Shown here: positions 1 to 6,603 of the stretch, piece by piece
Position numbering within the stretch: position 1 is the first letter of the stretch
How the letters are laid out: each line of letters starts with the position of its first letter
Assembly: GCA_007571095.1 (NCBI GenBank)
Contig: RKSB01000117.1
Span: forward strand, 1-6,747
DNA from: K189A clade bacterium
GTDB taxonomy: Bacteria > Pseudomonadota > Gammaproteobacteria > Pseudomonadales > Azotimanducaceae
Direction: 5' to 3'
DNA: 6,747 bases
Translations under genes and position numbers: made by a program
Notes under the pieces: model-generated
Told to the model about the DNA's origin: nothing
Seen by the model: only the letters and a program-made list of their open reading frames with translations
The model's database searches: none

Positions 1-2
1 CA

Positions 3-644
3 CAAGTAAAAGCAGCCGCCGACAAGATAGGGGCCGAAGGCTACACCCTGGATGTATCCAGCGAGCAGGAGATAGCTGAACTGATTGAGCACACCACTCG
101 CTCGCTGGGGCCCATTGATCTTTTTTGTTCCAACGCCGGCATTGCCATTGGCGGCGGAGCCGAAGTGGCCACCAGCCAGTGGCAAAAAATCTGGGACATC
201 AACCTGATGTCGCATGTATGGGCAGCCCGCTACCTGCTTCCCAAAATGCTCGCAAGAGGCTTTGGCTATCTGATGAATACCGCATCAGCCGCCGGCCTGC
301 TCTCCCAGATCGGCTCTGCCCCCTATGCAGTGACCAAGCACGCAGCCGTTGGTTTTGCCGAATGGCTGGCTATTACCTATGGCAAACGCGGCATTCGAGT
401 GTCGGTTCTGTGTCCACAGGCGGTGCGCACCGCCATGACCGCCGACAATCAGGATGGCGTAGCCAGCATTGACGGCATGATGGAGCCTGTAGCAGTCGCC
501 GATATTTGTGTGGAGGCCATAGACAGGGAGGACTTTCTGATCCTGCCCCATCCCGAAGTCAGGGAATACATTCAACGCAAAGCCGGTGATTACTCACGCT
601 GGATTCGGGGTATGCAGCGACTACAGGATCACTACTCAAGCTAG
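3..644 (+). CDS. Short-chain dehydrogenase/reductase (SDR), N-terminus cut off by the window edge
   Basis: Partial classical SDR, an NAD(P)-dependent oxidoreductase of the cytoplasm; the substrate cannot be told. The frame is open from base 3 and gives 213 residues. The first 40 or so residues of a usual 250-residue SDR, including the TGxxxGxG cofactor motif, lie outside the window. In the visible part I see the NAG motif (residues 44-46), Asn67 in the helix before the active site, Ser95 in NTASAAG, and Tyr108 and Lys112 in YAVTK. These make a complete Asn-Ser-Tyr-Lys tetrad with the usual 13-residue Ser-Tyr spacing. CPQAV (137-141) is the segment after strand 6. The tail (LPHPEVREYIQRKAGDY) resembles a group of uncharacterised proteobacterial SDRs. 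It converges with msrQ and ends in the same CTAG. The family call is firm, the substrate unknown. Confidence 0.9.
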   Translation, partial: QVKAAADKIGAEGYTLDVSSEQEIAELIEHTTRSLGPIDLFCSNAGIAIGGGAEVATSQWQKIWDINLMSHVWAARYLLPKMLARGFGYLMNTASAAGLLSQIGSAPYAVTKHAAVGFAEWLAITYGKRGIRVSVLCPQAVRTAMTADNQDGVASIDGMMEPVAVADICVEAIDREDFLILPHPEVREYIQRKAGDYSRWIRGMQRLQDHYSS

Positions 645-1267
645 TGTTGCCGAGCCTGCCGAAAGAGGCTTTTCAGTTTCTGAAACGGCAACCGTAGAAG
701 CAAAAGCAGAATCGCAACAGTCGAGATCAGAACAAATTCTCCGTAGTCGCTTCGTACCTGCAGGAAAAAATGCACCAGAGCCACGCCGGTAACCAGATAA
801 ATCAGCCGATGCAGCCGGCTCCAGTTTCGGCCCAGCCGACGCCGCCAGCCAGCGGTCGAGGTAATCGCCATGGGCACAAGCATCAAAAAGCCCAAAACCC
901 CGAGAATAATGAAGGGGCGTTCCAGAATATCTGAGAGCAGAACCTCCATGTTAAGGCCACTCAGAACGACAGTGTAGAGCACCATGTGCAGACACACACA
1001 GGCAAAGGCCCACAAACCGAACAGACGTCTGTAACGAATCAATCGAAGCCGAGGTACTCGGCGGTTCAGCGGTGAAATCGCCAAGGTAACGATAATGCCG
1101 ATCAAGGCCCACTGCCCCAGATAAGACATCAACTCCTCTGCCGGATCAGCCCCCAAGGCTGTGAAGTCGCCGGTTGCACTTCTGATTATCAAAACCAGCG
1201 CGTAAATCAGGGGCATGGCCGCCACAAGGTGTAGCAACAGCCTTGGATAGACTGAATTCAACAGCAC
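641..1267 (-). CDS. msrQ: MsrQ, haem-binding membrane subunit of the MsrPQ methionine sulfoxide reductase
   Basis: Integral inner-membrane protein (formerly YedZ) that passes electrons from the respiratory chain to MsrP for repair of oxidised methionine in periplasmic proteins. It has 208 residues; E. coli MsrQ has about 211. I see about six hydrophobic segments, near residues 10-28, 47-66, 82-103, 118-135, 155-170 and 177-193. The likely haem-ligand histidines are His94 (CLHM), His153 (RLHRLIY) and His166 (VHFF), matching E. coli His91, His151 and His164. ALGADPAEEL and LAISPLNRR are family-typical. The start is GTG, 16 bases after the msrP stop, with no clear Shine-Dalgarno; the frame is closed by a TGA inside the end of msrP and there is no ATG between, so coupling to msrP translation is likely. 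Met18 is a less likely start because it would cut into the first membrane segment. Confidence 0.93.
   Translation of the reverse strand: MLLNSVYPRLLLHLVAAMPLIYALVLIIRSATGDFTALGADPAEELMSYLGQWALIGIIVTLAISPLNRRVPRLRLIRYRRLFGLWAFACVCLHMVLYTVVLSGLNMEVLLSDILERPFIILGVLGFLMLVPMAITSTAGWRRRLGRNWSRLHRLIYLVTGVALVHFFLQVRSDYGEFVLISTVAILLLLLRLPFQKLKSLFRQARQH
652..679 (+). terminator. Possible weak intrinsic terminator after the SDR gene
   Basis: Eight bases after the SDR stop, AGCCT (653-657) and AGGCT (666-670) form a 5-bp stem with an 8-base loop, extendable by one G-U pair, and run into TTTTCAGTTTC. A second inverted repeat, TTTCAG/CTGAAA (671-676 and 680-685), follows at once. The stem is short and the whole element lies inside the C-terminal codons of msrQ on the other strand, so it may be chance. 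Confidence 0.3.
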
Positions 1268-1283
1268 GAGCGAAGGCGACGGA

Positions 1284-2273
1284 CTAGAAGAATTTTCTCA
1301 AATCCATGCCCTGATAAAGCGCGGCGACCTGTTCGGCGTAGCCGTTAAAAGGCAATGTGGGTATCAGGTTGCTTCGAAACCAGGGACTCGGCAGTCTACG
1401 CTCCTGCTTTTGACTCCATCTGGGATGGTCTACTGAAGGATTGACATTGGCATAGAAGCCGTATTCGTGGGGAGCAGATTTGACCCATGTTGTTTGCGGC
1501 ATGGTTCGCCTCAGCCGAATGCGGACTATTGACTTGATGCTCTTGAATCCGTACTTCCAGGGAACCACCAGCCTCAAGGGCGCGCCATTTTGAGGAGGCA
1601 GGGTGTTGCCGTACATACCGACTCCCATGAAGGCCAGATCATTCATCGCCTCATCGAGCCGCAGGCCTTCAACATAAGGATATTCAATGGCCTTGAATGC
1701 AGAACGCTGGCCGGGCATGCTTTCCGGCCGGTAAAGAGTGGTGAACTCGACATACCGGGCATCGCTGTTGGGTTCGAAACGTTTGAGCAGGCTGTTCAGG
1801 GGAAACCCGACCCAGGGTATCACCATACTCCAGGCCTCAACACACCTCAGGCGATAAATCCGCTCCTCAAGCCGATGAGGCTTCAGCAGGTCTTCCAGAG
1901 AAAGCCTGCCCGGCCGCCCTACTTCGCCGTCAATGACCACCGACCAGGGATCGGTGACAAAATTCCTGGCCAGCTTGTAGGGATCTCCCTTGCCGGTTCC
2001 GAACTCATAAAAGTTGTTGTACCGAGAAGCATACTCAAAAGGCGTTACGGTATCGTCCGTACTCGCCGGCCACTGCTCGGCCGCCTGAGTCTGCTGGCGA
2101 AGCCACGCCGGTGCAGGATATTCTTCAACCCCTTCATAGCCGGCACTGGCCAACGCCGGAGTCAAGGCAGTTGCAGCCGCCACCTGAATAAACTGCCGCC
2201 TGTTCAGATATACCTGTTCTGGCGTGATTTCAGAAGGCCGAGGCTCCGTGCCGGAAGGAACTTTGATAATCAT
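1284..2273 (-). CDS. msrP: MsrP, periplasmic molybdopterin protein-methionine-sulfoxide reductase catalytic subunit
   Basis: Catalytic subunit (formerly YedY) that reduces methionine sulfoxide in envelope proteins, using a molybdenum-molybdopterin cofactor and electrons from MsrQ. It has 329 residues; the E. coli protein has about 334. A Tat signal is visible: NRRQFIQ with Arg25-Arg26, a hydrophobic stretch at about 31-42, and a probable cleavage site after ALASA (residue 44). Cys144 in LRCVEAWSM is the expected molybdenum ligand. WSVVIDGEVGRP, GQRSAF, PPQNGAPLRLVVPWKYGFKSIKSI and the closing PTLPFNGYAEQVAALYQGMDLRKFF are hallmarks of the family. The ATG has AAGG (2280-2283) six bases upstream, overlapping the end of the 13-base gap after pssA. 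msrQ follows immediately, as expected for this two-gene system. Confidence 0.96.
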   Translation of the reverse strand: MIIKVPSGTEPRPSEITPEQVYLNRRQFIQVAAATALTPALASAGYEGVEEYPAPAWLRQQTQAAEQWPASTDDTVTPFEYASRYNNFYEFGTGKGDPYKLARNFVTDPWSVVIDGEVGRPGRLSLEDLLKPHRLEERIYRLRCVEAWSMVIPWVGFPLNSLLKRFEPNSDARYVEFTTLYRPESMPGQRSAFKAIEYPYVEGLRLDEAMNDLAFMGVGMYGNTLPPQNGAPLRLVVPWKYGFKSIKSIVRIRLRRTMPQTTWVKSAPHEYGFYANVNPSVDHPRWSQKQERRLPSPWFRSNLIPTLPFNGYAEQVAALYQGMDLRKFF

Positions 2274-2286
2274 GAAAGACCTTGCG

Positions 2287-3165
2287 TTATGAAGATTTCC
2301 GGCGAGAATTCACAACAAAGCTGTCCTGGGCATCCTGATTTTCCTGTTTCTCGGCTGCCTTGCCCGGAGGAGTAAAGGCCGCCAGCCTCAAAAGCAGCCT
2401 GATTAACTTCGAACAGGTCGCACTCAAGGGGCCCAGCACAGCATAAATCAGCGTCAGGGCAAAGATTACTTTGGATGGGTCTGAGGCCACCAGCGTAAAG
2501 AACACGACAAACCCGACCAGAGAGACAAAAGGCTTGGTGCTCCGCAAAGTCAGCTTCTTGGGATTCCAGTAGCTGATTTCCGAAACCATCAGCAGGCCCA
2601 GGCAAAGAGTCAGCAAGGCCATCATCAGGGCCGATATCGAAGACATATCGGCCAGCAGCGAGTTCTCGTTGACCACCCAGATACCGCTTGCAATGATGAT
2701 ACCGGCAAGCGTACTGGGTAGTCCGGTAAAGTGATTTTTGCTTCTCTGCTCGCTGTCCTGGTTGTTGAATCGAGCCAGCCTCAAAGCACAGCAGGCGGCA
2801 TAGAAAAAACCACAGATCCAACCAAAATTGCCCAGATAAGGTGCCCCCCAGGCGACCAGAACAACCGCCGGTGCTACCCCAAAAGCGACCATGTCCGAAA
2901 GGCTGTCGTACTGGGCTCCAAAATTGCTGACCGTTTTGGTGAGCCGAGCGATTCTTCCGTCGGCAGTATCGAAAACAGCGGCAACGAGAATGCTGATCAC
3001 GGCCTGAGTAAACTCGCCCTTGAAGGCCAGCATGATCGAATAGAAGCCAAAGAACAGGGCACCCGTGGTGATGAAATTCGGCAGAAGGTAGACGTTCCTT
3101 CTCAAATTAACCCTTTCGGCCAGAGGTCTTTTTGCCCTCATATCATCGTTAAGCCCAAGCCTCAT
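2287..3165 (-). CDS. pssA: CDP-diacylglycerol--serine O-phosphatidyltransferase (phosphatidylserine synthase, membrane type)
   Basis: Joins CDP-diacylglycerol and L-serine to give phosphatidylserine and CMP at the inner membrane, the committed step toward phosphatidylethanolamine. The CDP-alcohol phosphotransferase signature is complete: Asp66, Asp69-Gly70, Ala73-Arg74, Gly83, Asp87 and Asp91, in the D-x2-DG-x2-AR-x8-G-x3-D-x3-D spacing. About eight hydrophobic segments run from residue 30 to 250 (PNFITTGALFFGFYSIM first). This is the integral-membrane (type II) enzyme, not the phospholipase-D-like PssA of E. coli. At 292 residues it carries a polar, lysine- and glutamine-rich C-terminal tail (about 266-292). 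The ATG at 3165 has GGAAG (3172-3176) six bases upstream; Met9 is another possible start. It lies 48 bases after ilvC, the same neighbour as I recall in Pseudomonas. Confidence 0.95.
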   Translation of the reverse strand: MRLGLNDDMRAKRPLAERVNLRRNVYLLPNFITTGALFFGFYSIMLAFKGEFTQAVISILVAAVFDTADGRIARLTKTVSNFGAQYDSLSDMVAFGVAPAVVLVAWGAPYLGNFGWICGFFYAACCALRLARFNNQDSEQRSKNHFTGLPSTLAGIIIASGIWVVNENSLLADMSSISALMMALLTLCLGLLMVSEISYWNPKKLTLRSTKPFVSLVGFVVFFTLVASDPSKVIFALTLIYAVLGPLSATCSKLIRLLLRLAAFTPPGKAAEKQENQDAQDSFVVNSRRKSS

Positions 3166-3202
3166 GTGCTTCTTCCATTCAGTCCCTGTTTTACGGTTGT
3201 CT

Positions 3203-3222
3203 GACTCGCCGCTTCACGAGTC
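3203..3222 (-). other. Hairpin enclosing the ilvC stop codon
   Basis: GACTCG (3203-3208) and CGAGTC (3217-3222) are perfect inverted repeats, a 6-bp stem with an 8-base loop, and the ilvC stop (3214-3216) sits in the loop. No U-run follows on the minus strand, so it is not a standard intrinsic terminator. It could stabilise the 3' end of an ilv message or affect pssA translation, or be chance. Confidence 0.45.
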
Positions 3223-4224
3223 GTTAACCATTCTGTTTTTCTCTATCCACGGCATCATAGCACGTAATTTTCTTCCCACAGCCTCAATGGGATGCTCTCG
3301 ACCCAGGCTCCGCATCGCCTGAATGACCGGTGCACCGGCCGAGTTTTCAGCGACAAACTCGCGCGCAAACTCACCCCTTTGTATTTCTCCGAGAATGCGG
3401 CGCATTTCGGCTCTGGTTTCCTCCGTGATAATCCGGCTGCCTCGAGTCAGGCCGCCATATTCGGCCGTATTGGAAACCGTGTGCCACATATTCCCGATAC
3501 CGCCTTCATAAAAGAAATCAACAATCAACTTAAGCTCATGCAGGCATTCAAAGTAGGCCATTTCGGGCGCGTAGCCGGCTTCGACCAGAGTTTCGTAGCC
3601 GGCCTGTACCAGGCTGGTTAATCCGCCGCACAATACAGCCTGTTCGCCAAACAGGTCGGTTTCGGTTTCTTCTCTGAAGCTGGTCTGAATGACACCGGCT
3701 CTACCACCGCCAATGGCAACGGCGTAAGCCAGAGCCAGGTCAGCTGCCGACCCCGAAGCATCCTGATGAACGGCAGCCAGCATGGGTACTCCACCACCGG
3801 CAACATAGGCCGAGCGAACAGAATGACCCGGCCCTTTGGGGGCAACCATGATGACGTCCATTTCCGGTGGTGGACTGATCAGGCCAAAGTGAATATTAAA
3901 CCCGTGCCCGAAAGCCAGCGCGGCAGTCGGCCTGATATTGGGAACGATTTCGCTTTGATAGATCTTCGGCTGGTGTTCATCCGGTGCCAGCAGCATCACC
4001 AGATCCGCTTCCTGAACGGCCAGGCCGACATCCATAACCGGCAAGCCGGCGGCGCGAGCTTTTTCTCGGGACTTGCTGTTCGGCAACAGTCCAACTCGAA
4101 CGTCAATGCCTGAGTCCTTCAGGTTGTTGGCGTGGGCATGGCCCTGTGAGCCATAGCCAATAACGGCCACCCTGGACTTTTTAATCAGACTGAAATCGGC
4201 ATCTTTGTCGTAAAAAACCTGCAT
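3214..4224 (-). CDS. ilvC: Ketol-acid reductoisomerase, class I (short form)
   Basis: Second enzyme of valine/isoleucine synthesis. It isomerises and reduces 2-acetolactate or 2-aceto-2-hydroxybutyrate to the dihydroxy acids, using NADPH and Mg2+ in the cytoplasm. The 336 residues match the class I form (about 338), not the long E. coli form. The Rossmann motif GYGSQGHAHANNLKDSG starts at residue 23. The loop after strand 2 holds Arg43, Ser50, Lys51 and Ser52, which fits NADPH use. The catalytic segment MVAPKGPGH is at 126-134, metal ligands Asp190 and Glu194 lie in EETETDLFGEQ, and Glu226, Glu230 and Ser251 follow in the knotted C-terminal domain. The ATG has a strong AAGGAG (4230-4235) five bases upstream. 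It lies 41 bases after the AHAS small subunit, the substrate-producing enzyme. Confidence 0.98.
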   Translation of the reverse strand: MQVFYDKDADFSLIKKSRVAVIGYGSQGHAHANNLKDSGIDVRVGLLPNSKSREKARAAGLPVMDVGLAVQEADLVMLLAPDEHQPKIYQSEIVPNIRPTAALAFGHGFNIHFGLISPPPEMDVIMVAPKGPGHSVRSAYVAGGGVPMLAAVHQDASGSAADLALAYAVAIGGGRAGVIQTSFREETETDLFGEQAVLCGGLTSLVQAGYETLVEAGYAPEMAYFECLHELKLIVDFFYEGGIGNMWHTVSNTAEYGGLTRGSRIITEETRAEMRRILGEIQRGEFAREFVAENSAGAPVIQAMRSLGREHPIEAVGRKLRAMMPWIEKNRMVNDS

Positions 4225-4229
4225 AGCGA

Positions 4230-4235
4230 CTCCTT
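4230..4235 (-). promoter_or_regulatory. Strong Shine-Dalgarno of ilvC
   Basis: AAGGAG, five bases before the ilvC ATG. It is the best ribosome binding site in the cluster and contrasts with ilvI, ilvH and msrQ, which show none. This suggests that IlvC is translated independently of the AHAS genes. Confidence 0.8.
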
Positions 4236-4265
4236 CTTCGTTTTCAGGGTTTATTCGTGTACCAA

Positions 4266-4760
4266 CTAGAGGGCAAGGATTTTACTGCCTTTGGTGATGC
4301 CCAGTACTCCGGAGCGAACCATTTCCATCAACTGAGCAATACCCGGCAGGGCTTCCAGCAGACTGTCTATCGCCAAAGGTTCTCCCGTTATCTCCAGCGT
4401 ATAAATATCCTGATTCGAATCAACGATGGATCCGCCTGCACTCGCAATCAGCCTTTGAAGGTCCTTCTGCCTGTTGTTGTGAATCCTCACTTTTACCAGT
4501 AGCAGTTCTCTCTCTATGTGGCTGTCTTCGGTAATATCGACAATCTTTATCACCTCTATCAGCTTGTTGAGCTGCTTGATAATCTGCTCAATCCGCCTGT
4601 CATCGCCAGCCGTCATGATGGTAACTCGCGAAACAGAGCCGTCATCAACAGGGGCCACTGCCAGCGAGTCGACATTGTAGCCCCGCTGGGCAAACAGACC
4701 CACCGTTCGGGCCAGCGCGCCGGCTTCATTTTCCAGCAACAATGAGATGATGCGCCTCAA
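4266..4760 (-). CDS. ilvH: Acetolactate synthase small (regulatory) subunit, IlvH/IlvN
   Basis: Regulatory subunit of acetohydroxyacid synthase; it activates the large subunit and mediates feedback inhibition by valine. It has 164 residues, close to E. coli IlvH (163), and aligns from its first residues (MRRIIS against MRRILS). The N-terminal ACT domain (about 2-75) keeps Asn11, Gly14 and Asn29, positions tied to valine binding in IlvH, so valine sensitivity is expected. ERELLLVKV (83-91) begins the C-terminal domain, which ends in MVRSGVLGITKGSKIL. The start codon is TTG (4758-4760), three bases after the ilvI stop, with only a poor GAGAA-like Shine-Dalgarno. No ATG or GTG fits the family start better; an overlapping ATG in the end of ilvI runs into a stop after three codons. 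Translation is probably coupled to ilvI. Confidence 0.97.
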   Translation of the reverse strand: MRRIISLLLENEAGALARTVGLFAQRGYNVDSLAVAPVDDGSVSRVTIMTAGDDRRIEQIIKQLNKLIEVIKIVDITEDSHIERELLLVKVRIHNNRQKDLQRLIASAGGSIVDSNQDIYTLEITGEPLAIDSLLEALPGIAQLMEMVRSGVLGITKGSKILAL

Positions 4761-4763
4761 GCT

Positions 4764-6530
4764 TCAGGTTCTCATGTCTTTGGACAGCATCATGTCGTTC
4801 ATGCCACCGCCCTTGATGGCCATGGGGTATACGTGTTCATTCGGGTCAACCATGATGTCAAGAAACACCAGCCTGTCTGCCATCTCGGCACTGAAAACCC
4901 TTTCCATCACCGGCCTTAAATCACTCGGCCTGGAAATCCGTATACCCAAATGACCATAGCTCTCCGCCAGAGCCGCAAAATCAGGCAGTGATCCCTGATA
5001 GGTGGAGCTGGAATGACGCCCGCCATAACTGATGTCCTGCCACTGCTTGACCATGCCCAGAGCCTCATTGTTGAGGCTGATAATCTTGATCGGCAGGCCA
5101 TACTGCTTGCAGGTCGAGAGTTCCTGAATATTCATTTGAATACTGCCTTCGCCGGTCACCACAACCACCGGATTGTCGGGGCGAGTCAGGGCAATGCCCA
5201 TGGCGGCGGGCAAACCAAACCCCATGGTGCCAAGGCCGCCCGAATTGATCCATCGGCGAGGCTCGTCAAAATGATAATACTGAGCGGCAAACATCTGATG
5301 CTGGCCAACATCGGAGACCACAAACGCATTACCTTCGGTGATCTCATGAAGCAGCTGAATAACCTTTTGCGGCATGATGGCGGAATTGCCCTCCTCCTCG
5401 AAATCCTGACGCAGGCCATGCGCCTGCCGCCATTCTTCAATTCTCTTCCACCAGGCCGCCAGAGCCTCTGAGTCCGGCTGCCGGCCCGAACGAACAAGCA
5501 GTTCATTCATCTTTCTGAGCGTCGGTTTCGCCAGACCAACTATGGGTACATTTGCGTTGATGATTTTGGAAATAGACGCCGGATCAATATCCAGATGAAT
5601 GATTCGAGCCTGCGGAGAGAACTTGTCAGGGTTGTTGGTAACGCGATCATCGAAGCGCGCGCCAATGGAAAAGATCAGGTCGGCATGGTGCATCGCCATA
5701 TTGGCCTCGTAGGTGCCGTGCATACCCAGCATGCCCAGACTTTCCCGAGCACTGGCCGGCACAGCACCCAACCCCATCAGGGTCTGGACAACCGGAAACC
5801 CCAGGCGCGTAACCAGTGAGCTGAGTTCGGCACTCGCATTACCCTGAATGGCACCGCCGCCGACATAGATGACCGGTCGTTTGGCCGCCAGCAACAGATC
5901 CAGAGCCCTGCGGATTTGTCCGGGATGGCCTGTGTCCGCCGGATTGTAGGAGCGCATGAAAACCTTTTCAGGGTATCGGTATGGAAACTGAACAGCCGGA
6001 TCGGTCATATCCTTGGGAATATCGATGACCACCGGTCCTGGACGGCCCGTCTGGGCGATATAAAAGGCTTTTGCGACAGCCTCTGGAATCAATTCCGGTT
6101 TCATCACCAGAAAGCTGTGCTTTACCACCGGTCGGGACAGCCCGATCATGTCGGTTTCCTGAAAGGCGTCGGTACCTATCTGGTCAAAGGGCACCTGAGC
6201 GGAAATGACGATAACAGGAATAGAGTCCATGTGAGCGGTGGCAATCCCCGTAATCGTGTTGCTCGCACCAGGACCAGAGGTTACAAGCACCACGCCCGGC
6301 TTGCCGGTTGCTCTGGCATAGCCGTCAGCCATATGGGTGGCAGCCTGCTCGTGGCGAACCAGAATATGCTCTATGCGATTCTGCTTGAACAGGGCATCGT
6401 AGATGTGCAGAGCGGCACCGCCGGGATAACCAAAAATATACTCCACCCCAGCATCGACCAAAGCTCGAACCAGAGCCTCTCCTCCAGACATTTCGGCCTG
6501 TTCCGGATCTATTTTATATTCCTGTTCCAT
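4764..6530 (-). CDS. ilvI: Acetolactate synthase (AHAS) large catalytic subunit, IlvI/IlvB
   Basis: Thiamine-diphosphate, FAD and Mg2+ enzyme that condenses pyruvate with a second pyruvate or with 2-ketobutyrate, the first common step of branched-chain amino acid synthesis. The 588 residues cover the three domains: pyrimidine-binding (about 14-180) with catalytic Glu61 in RHEQAATHMADGYARATG; the central FAD domain (about 200-340) with GMLGMHGTYEAN and ARFDDR; and the ThDP domain (about 385-560) with GGLGTMG (431-437), GEG (460-462) and Asn487-Asn488. Trp497, the position linked to herbicide sensitivity in AHAS, is present. The sequence is closer to E. coli IlvI than to IlvB or IlvG. Compared with IlvI (MEMLSG...) it has about 11 extra N-terminal residues. 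The ATG at 6530 has no Shine-Dalgarno; Met14 (MSGGEAL), with a weak AGG five bases upstream, is a credible alternative start. Confidence 0.97.
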   Translation of the reverse strand: MEQEYKIDPEQAEMSGGEALVRALVDAGVEYIFGYPGGAALHIYDALFKQNRIEHILVRHEQAATHMADGYARATGKPGVVLVTSGPGASNTITGIATAHMDSIPVIVISAQVPFDQIGTDAFQETDMIGLSRPVVKHSFLVMKPELIPEAVAKAFYIAQTGRPGPVVIDIPKDMTDPAVQFPYRYPEKVFMRSYNPADTGHPGQIRRALDLLLAAKRPVIYVGGGAIQGNASAELSSLVTRLGFPVVQTLMGLGAVPASARESLGMLGMHGTYEANMAMHHADLIFSIGARFDDRVTNNPDKFSPQARIIHLDIDPASISKIINANVPIVGLAKPTLRKMNELLVRSGRQPDSEALAAWWKRIEEWRQAHGLRQDFEEEGNSAIMPQKVIQLLHEITEGNAFVVSDVGQHQMFAAQYYHFDEPRRWINSGGLGTMGFGLPAAMGIALTRPDNPVVVVTGEGSIQMNIQELSTCKQYGLPIKIISLNNEALGMVKQWQDISYGGRHSSSTYQGSLPDFAALAESYGHLGIRISRPSDLRPVMERVFSAEMADRLVFLDIMVDPNEHVYPMAIKGGGMNDMMLSKDMRT

Positions 6531-6541
6531 AAAAATTTTTA
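6530..6541. repeat. Perfect 12-bp AT palindrome abutting the ilvI start
   Basis: TAAAAATTTTTA is its own reverse complement. It occupies exactly the place where a Shine-Dalgarno for the ilvI ATG would be and overlaps the first base of that codon on the message strand. It may be an AT-rich protein-binding site or a way of keeping the start region unstructured; no function is shown. Confidence 0.5.
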
Positions 6542-6562
6542 AGATACTGAAAAATAAGTAAT

Positions 6563-6595
6563 ATTATATATTGAAGATCGAGCAGTACAGGGCAA
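6563..6595 (-). promoter_or_regulatory. Probable promoter of the ilvI-ilvH-ilvC (pssA-msrPQ) cluster
   Basis: A perfect TATAAT (-10 box, 6563-6568 read on the minus strand) lies 32 bases before the ilvI ATG, predicting a leader of about 25 bases. The -35 is poor: TTGCCC (6590-6595) is the best match, but the 21-base spacer is too long (19 if TATATA, two bases upstream, is used). This suggests dependence on an activator. E. coli ilvIH is activated by Lrp binding AT-rich sites, and the surrounding AT-rich block (about 6531-6573) would suit such a protein, but that is inference. No leader peptide rich in Ile, Val or Leu codons and no T-box-like structure is visible. Confidence 0.55.
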
Positions 6596-6603
6596 CAGAT
6601 GGC

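Noticed and set aside
2289..2367. Polar C-terminal tail of PssA (about residues 266-292) as a possible fusion or frameshift product.
   Set aside because: Tails of this kind vary freely among membrane phosphatidylserine synthases and the frame is intact up to a stop 13 bases before msrP, so nothing indicates a fusion.
1590..2375. Open frame of 261 codons on the + strand, antisense to msrP and the end of pssA.
   Set aside because: It lies across two well-supported genes, its translation resembles no family I know, and it has no sensible start site. It is a shadow of minus-strand codon use.
2270..2821. Minus-strand frame of 183 codons overlapping pssA in another phase.
   Set aside because: The pssA frame carries the complete CDP-alcohol phosphotransferase motif and membrane segments; this one shows neither and is cysteine- and glycine-rich in the manner of an out-of-frame reading.
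5148..5156. The ThDP/Mg2+ motif of the AHAS large subunit reads GEG (residues 460-462) instead of the textbook GDG.
   Set aside because: Asp to Glu at a metal ligand looked striking, but from memory GEGSIQMNIQELST is common in IlvI-type enzymes of Pseudomonas and Burkholderia. All other catalytic residues are intact, so I take it as a normal variant.
5916..6542. Open frame of 208 codons on the + strand, antisense to the 5' part of ilvI.
   Set aside because: The opposite strand is a clear AHAS coding region with all motifs; this translation has no recognisable domain.
6540..6596. A TTG-started 18-codon frame on the minus strand in the ilvI leader, considered as an attenuator leader peptide.
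   Set aside because: It has no Shine-Dalgarno, only two Ile codons and no Val codon run, and it spans the predicted -10 box, so it would be upstream of the transcript start.
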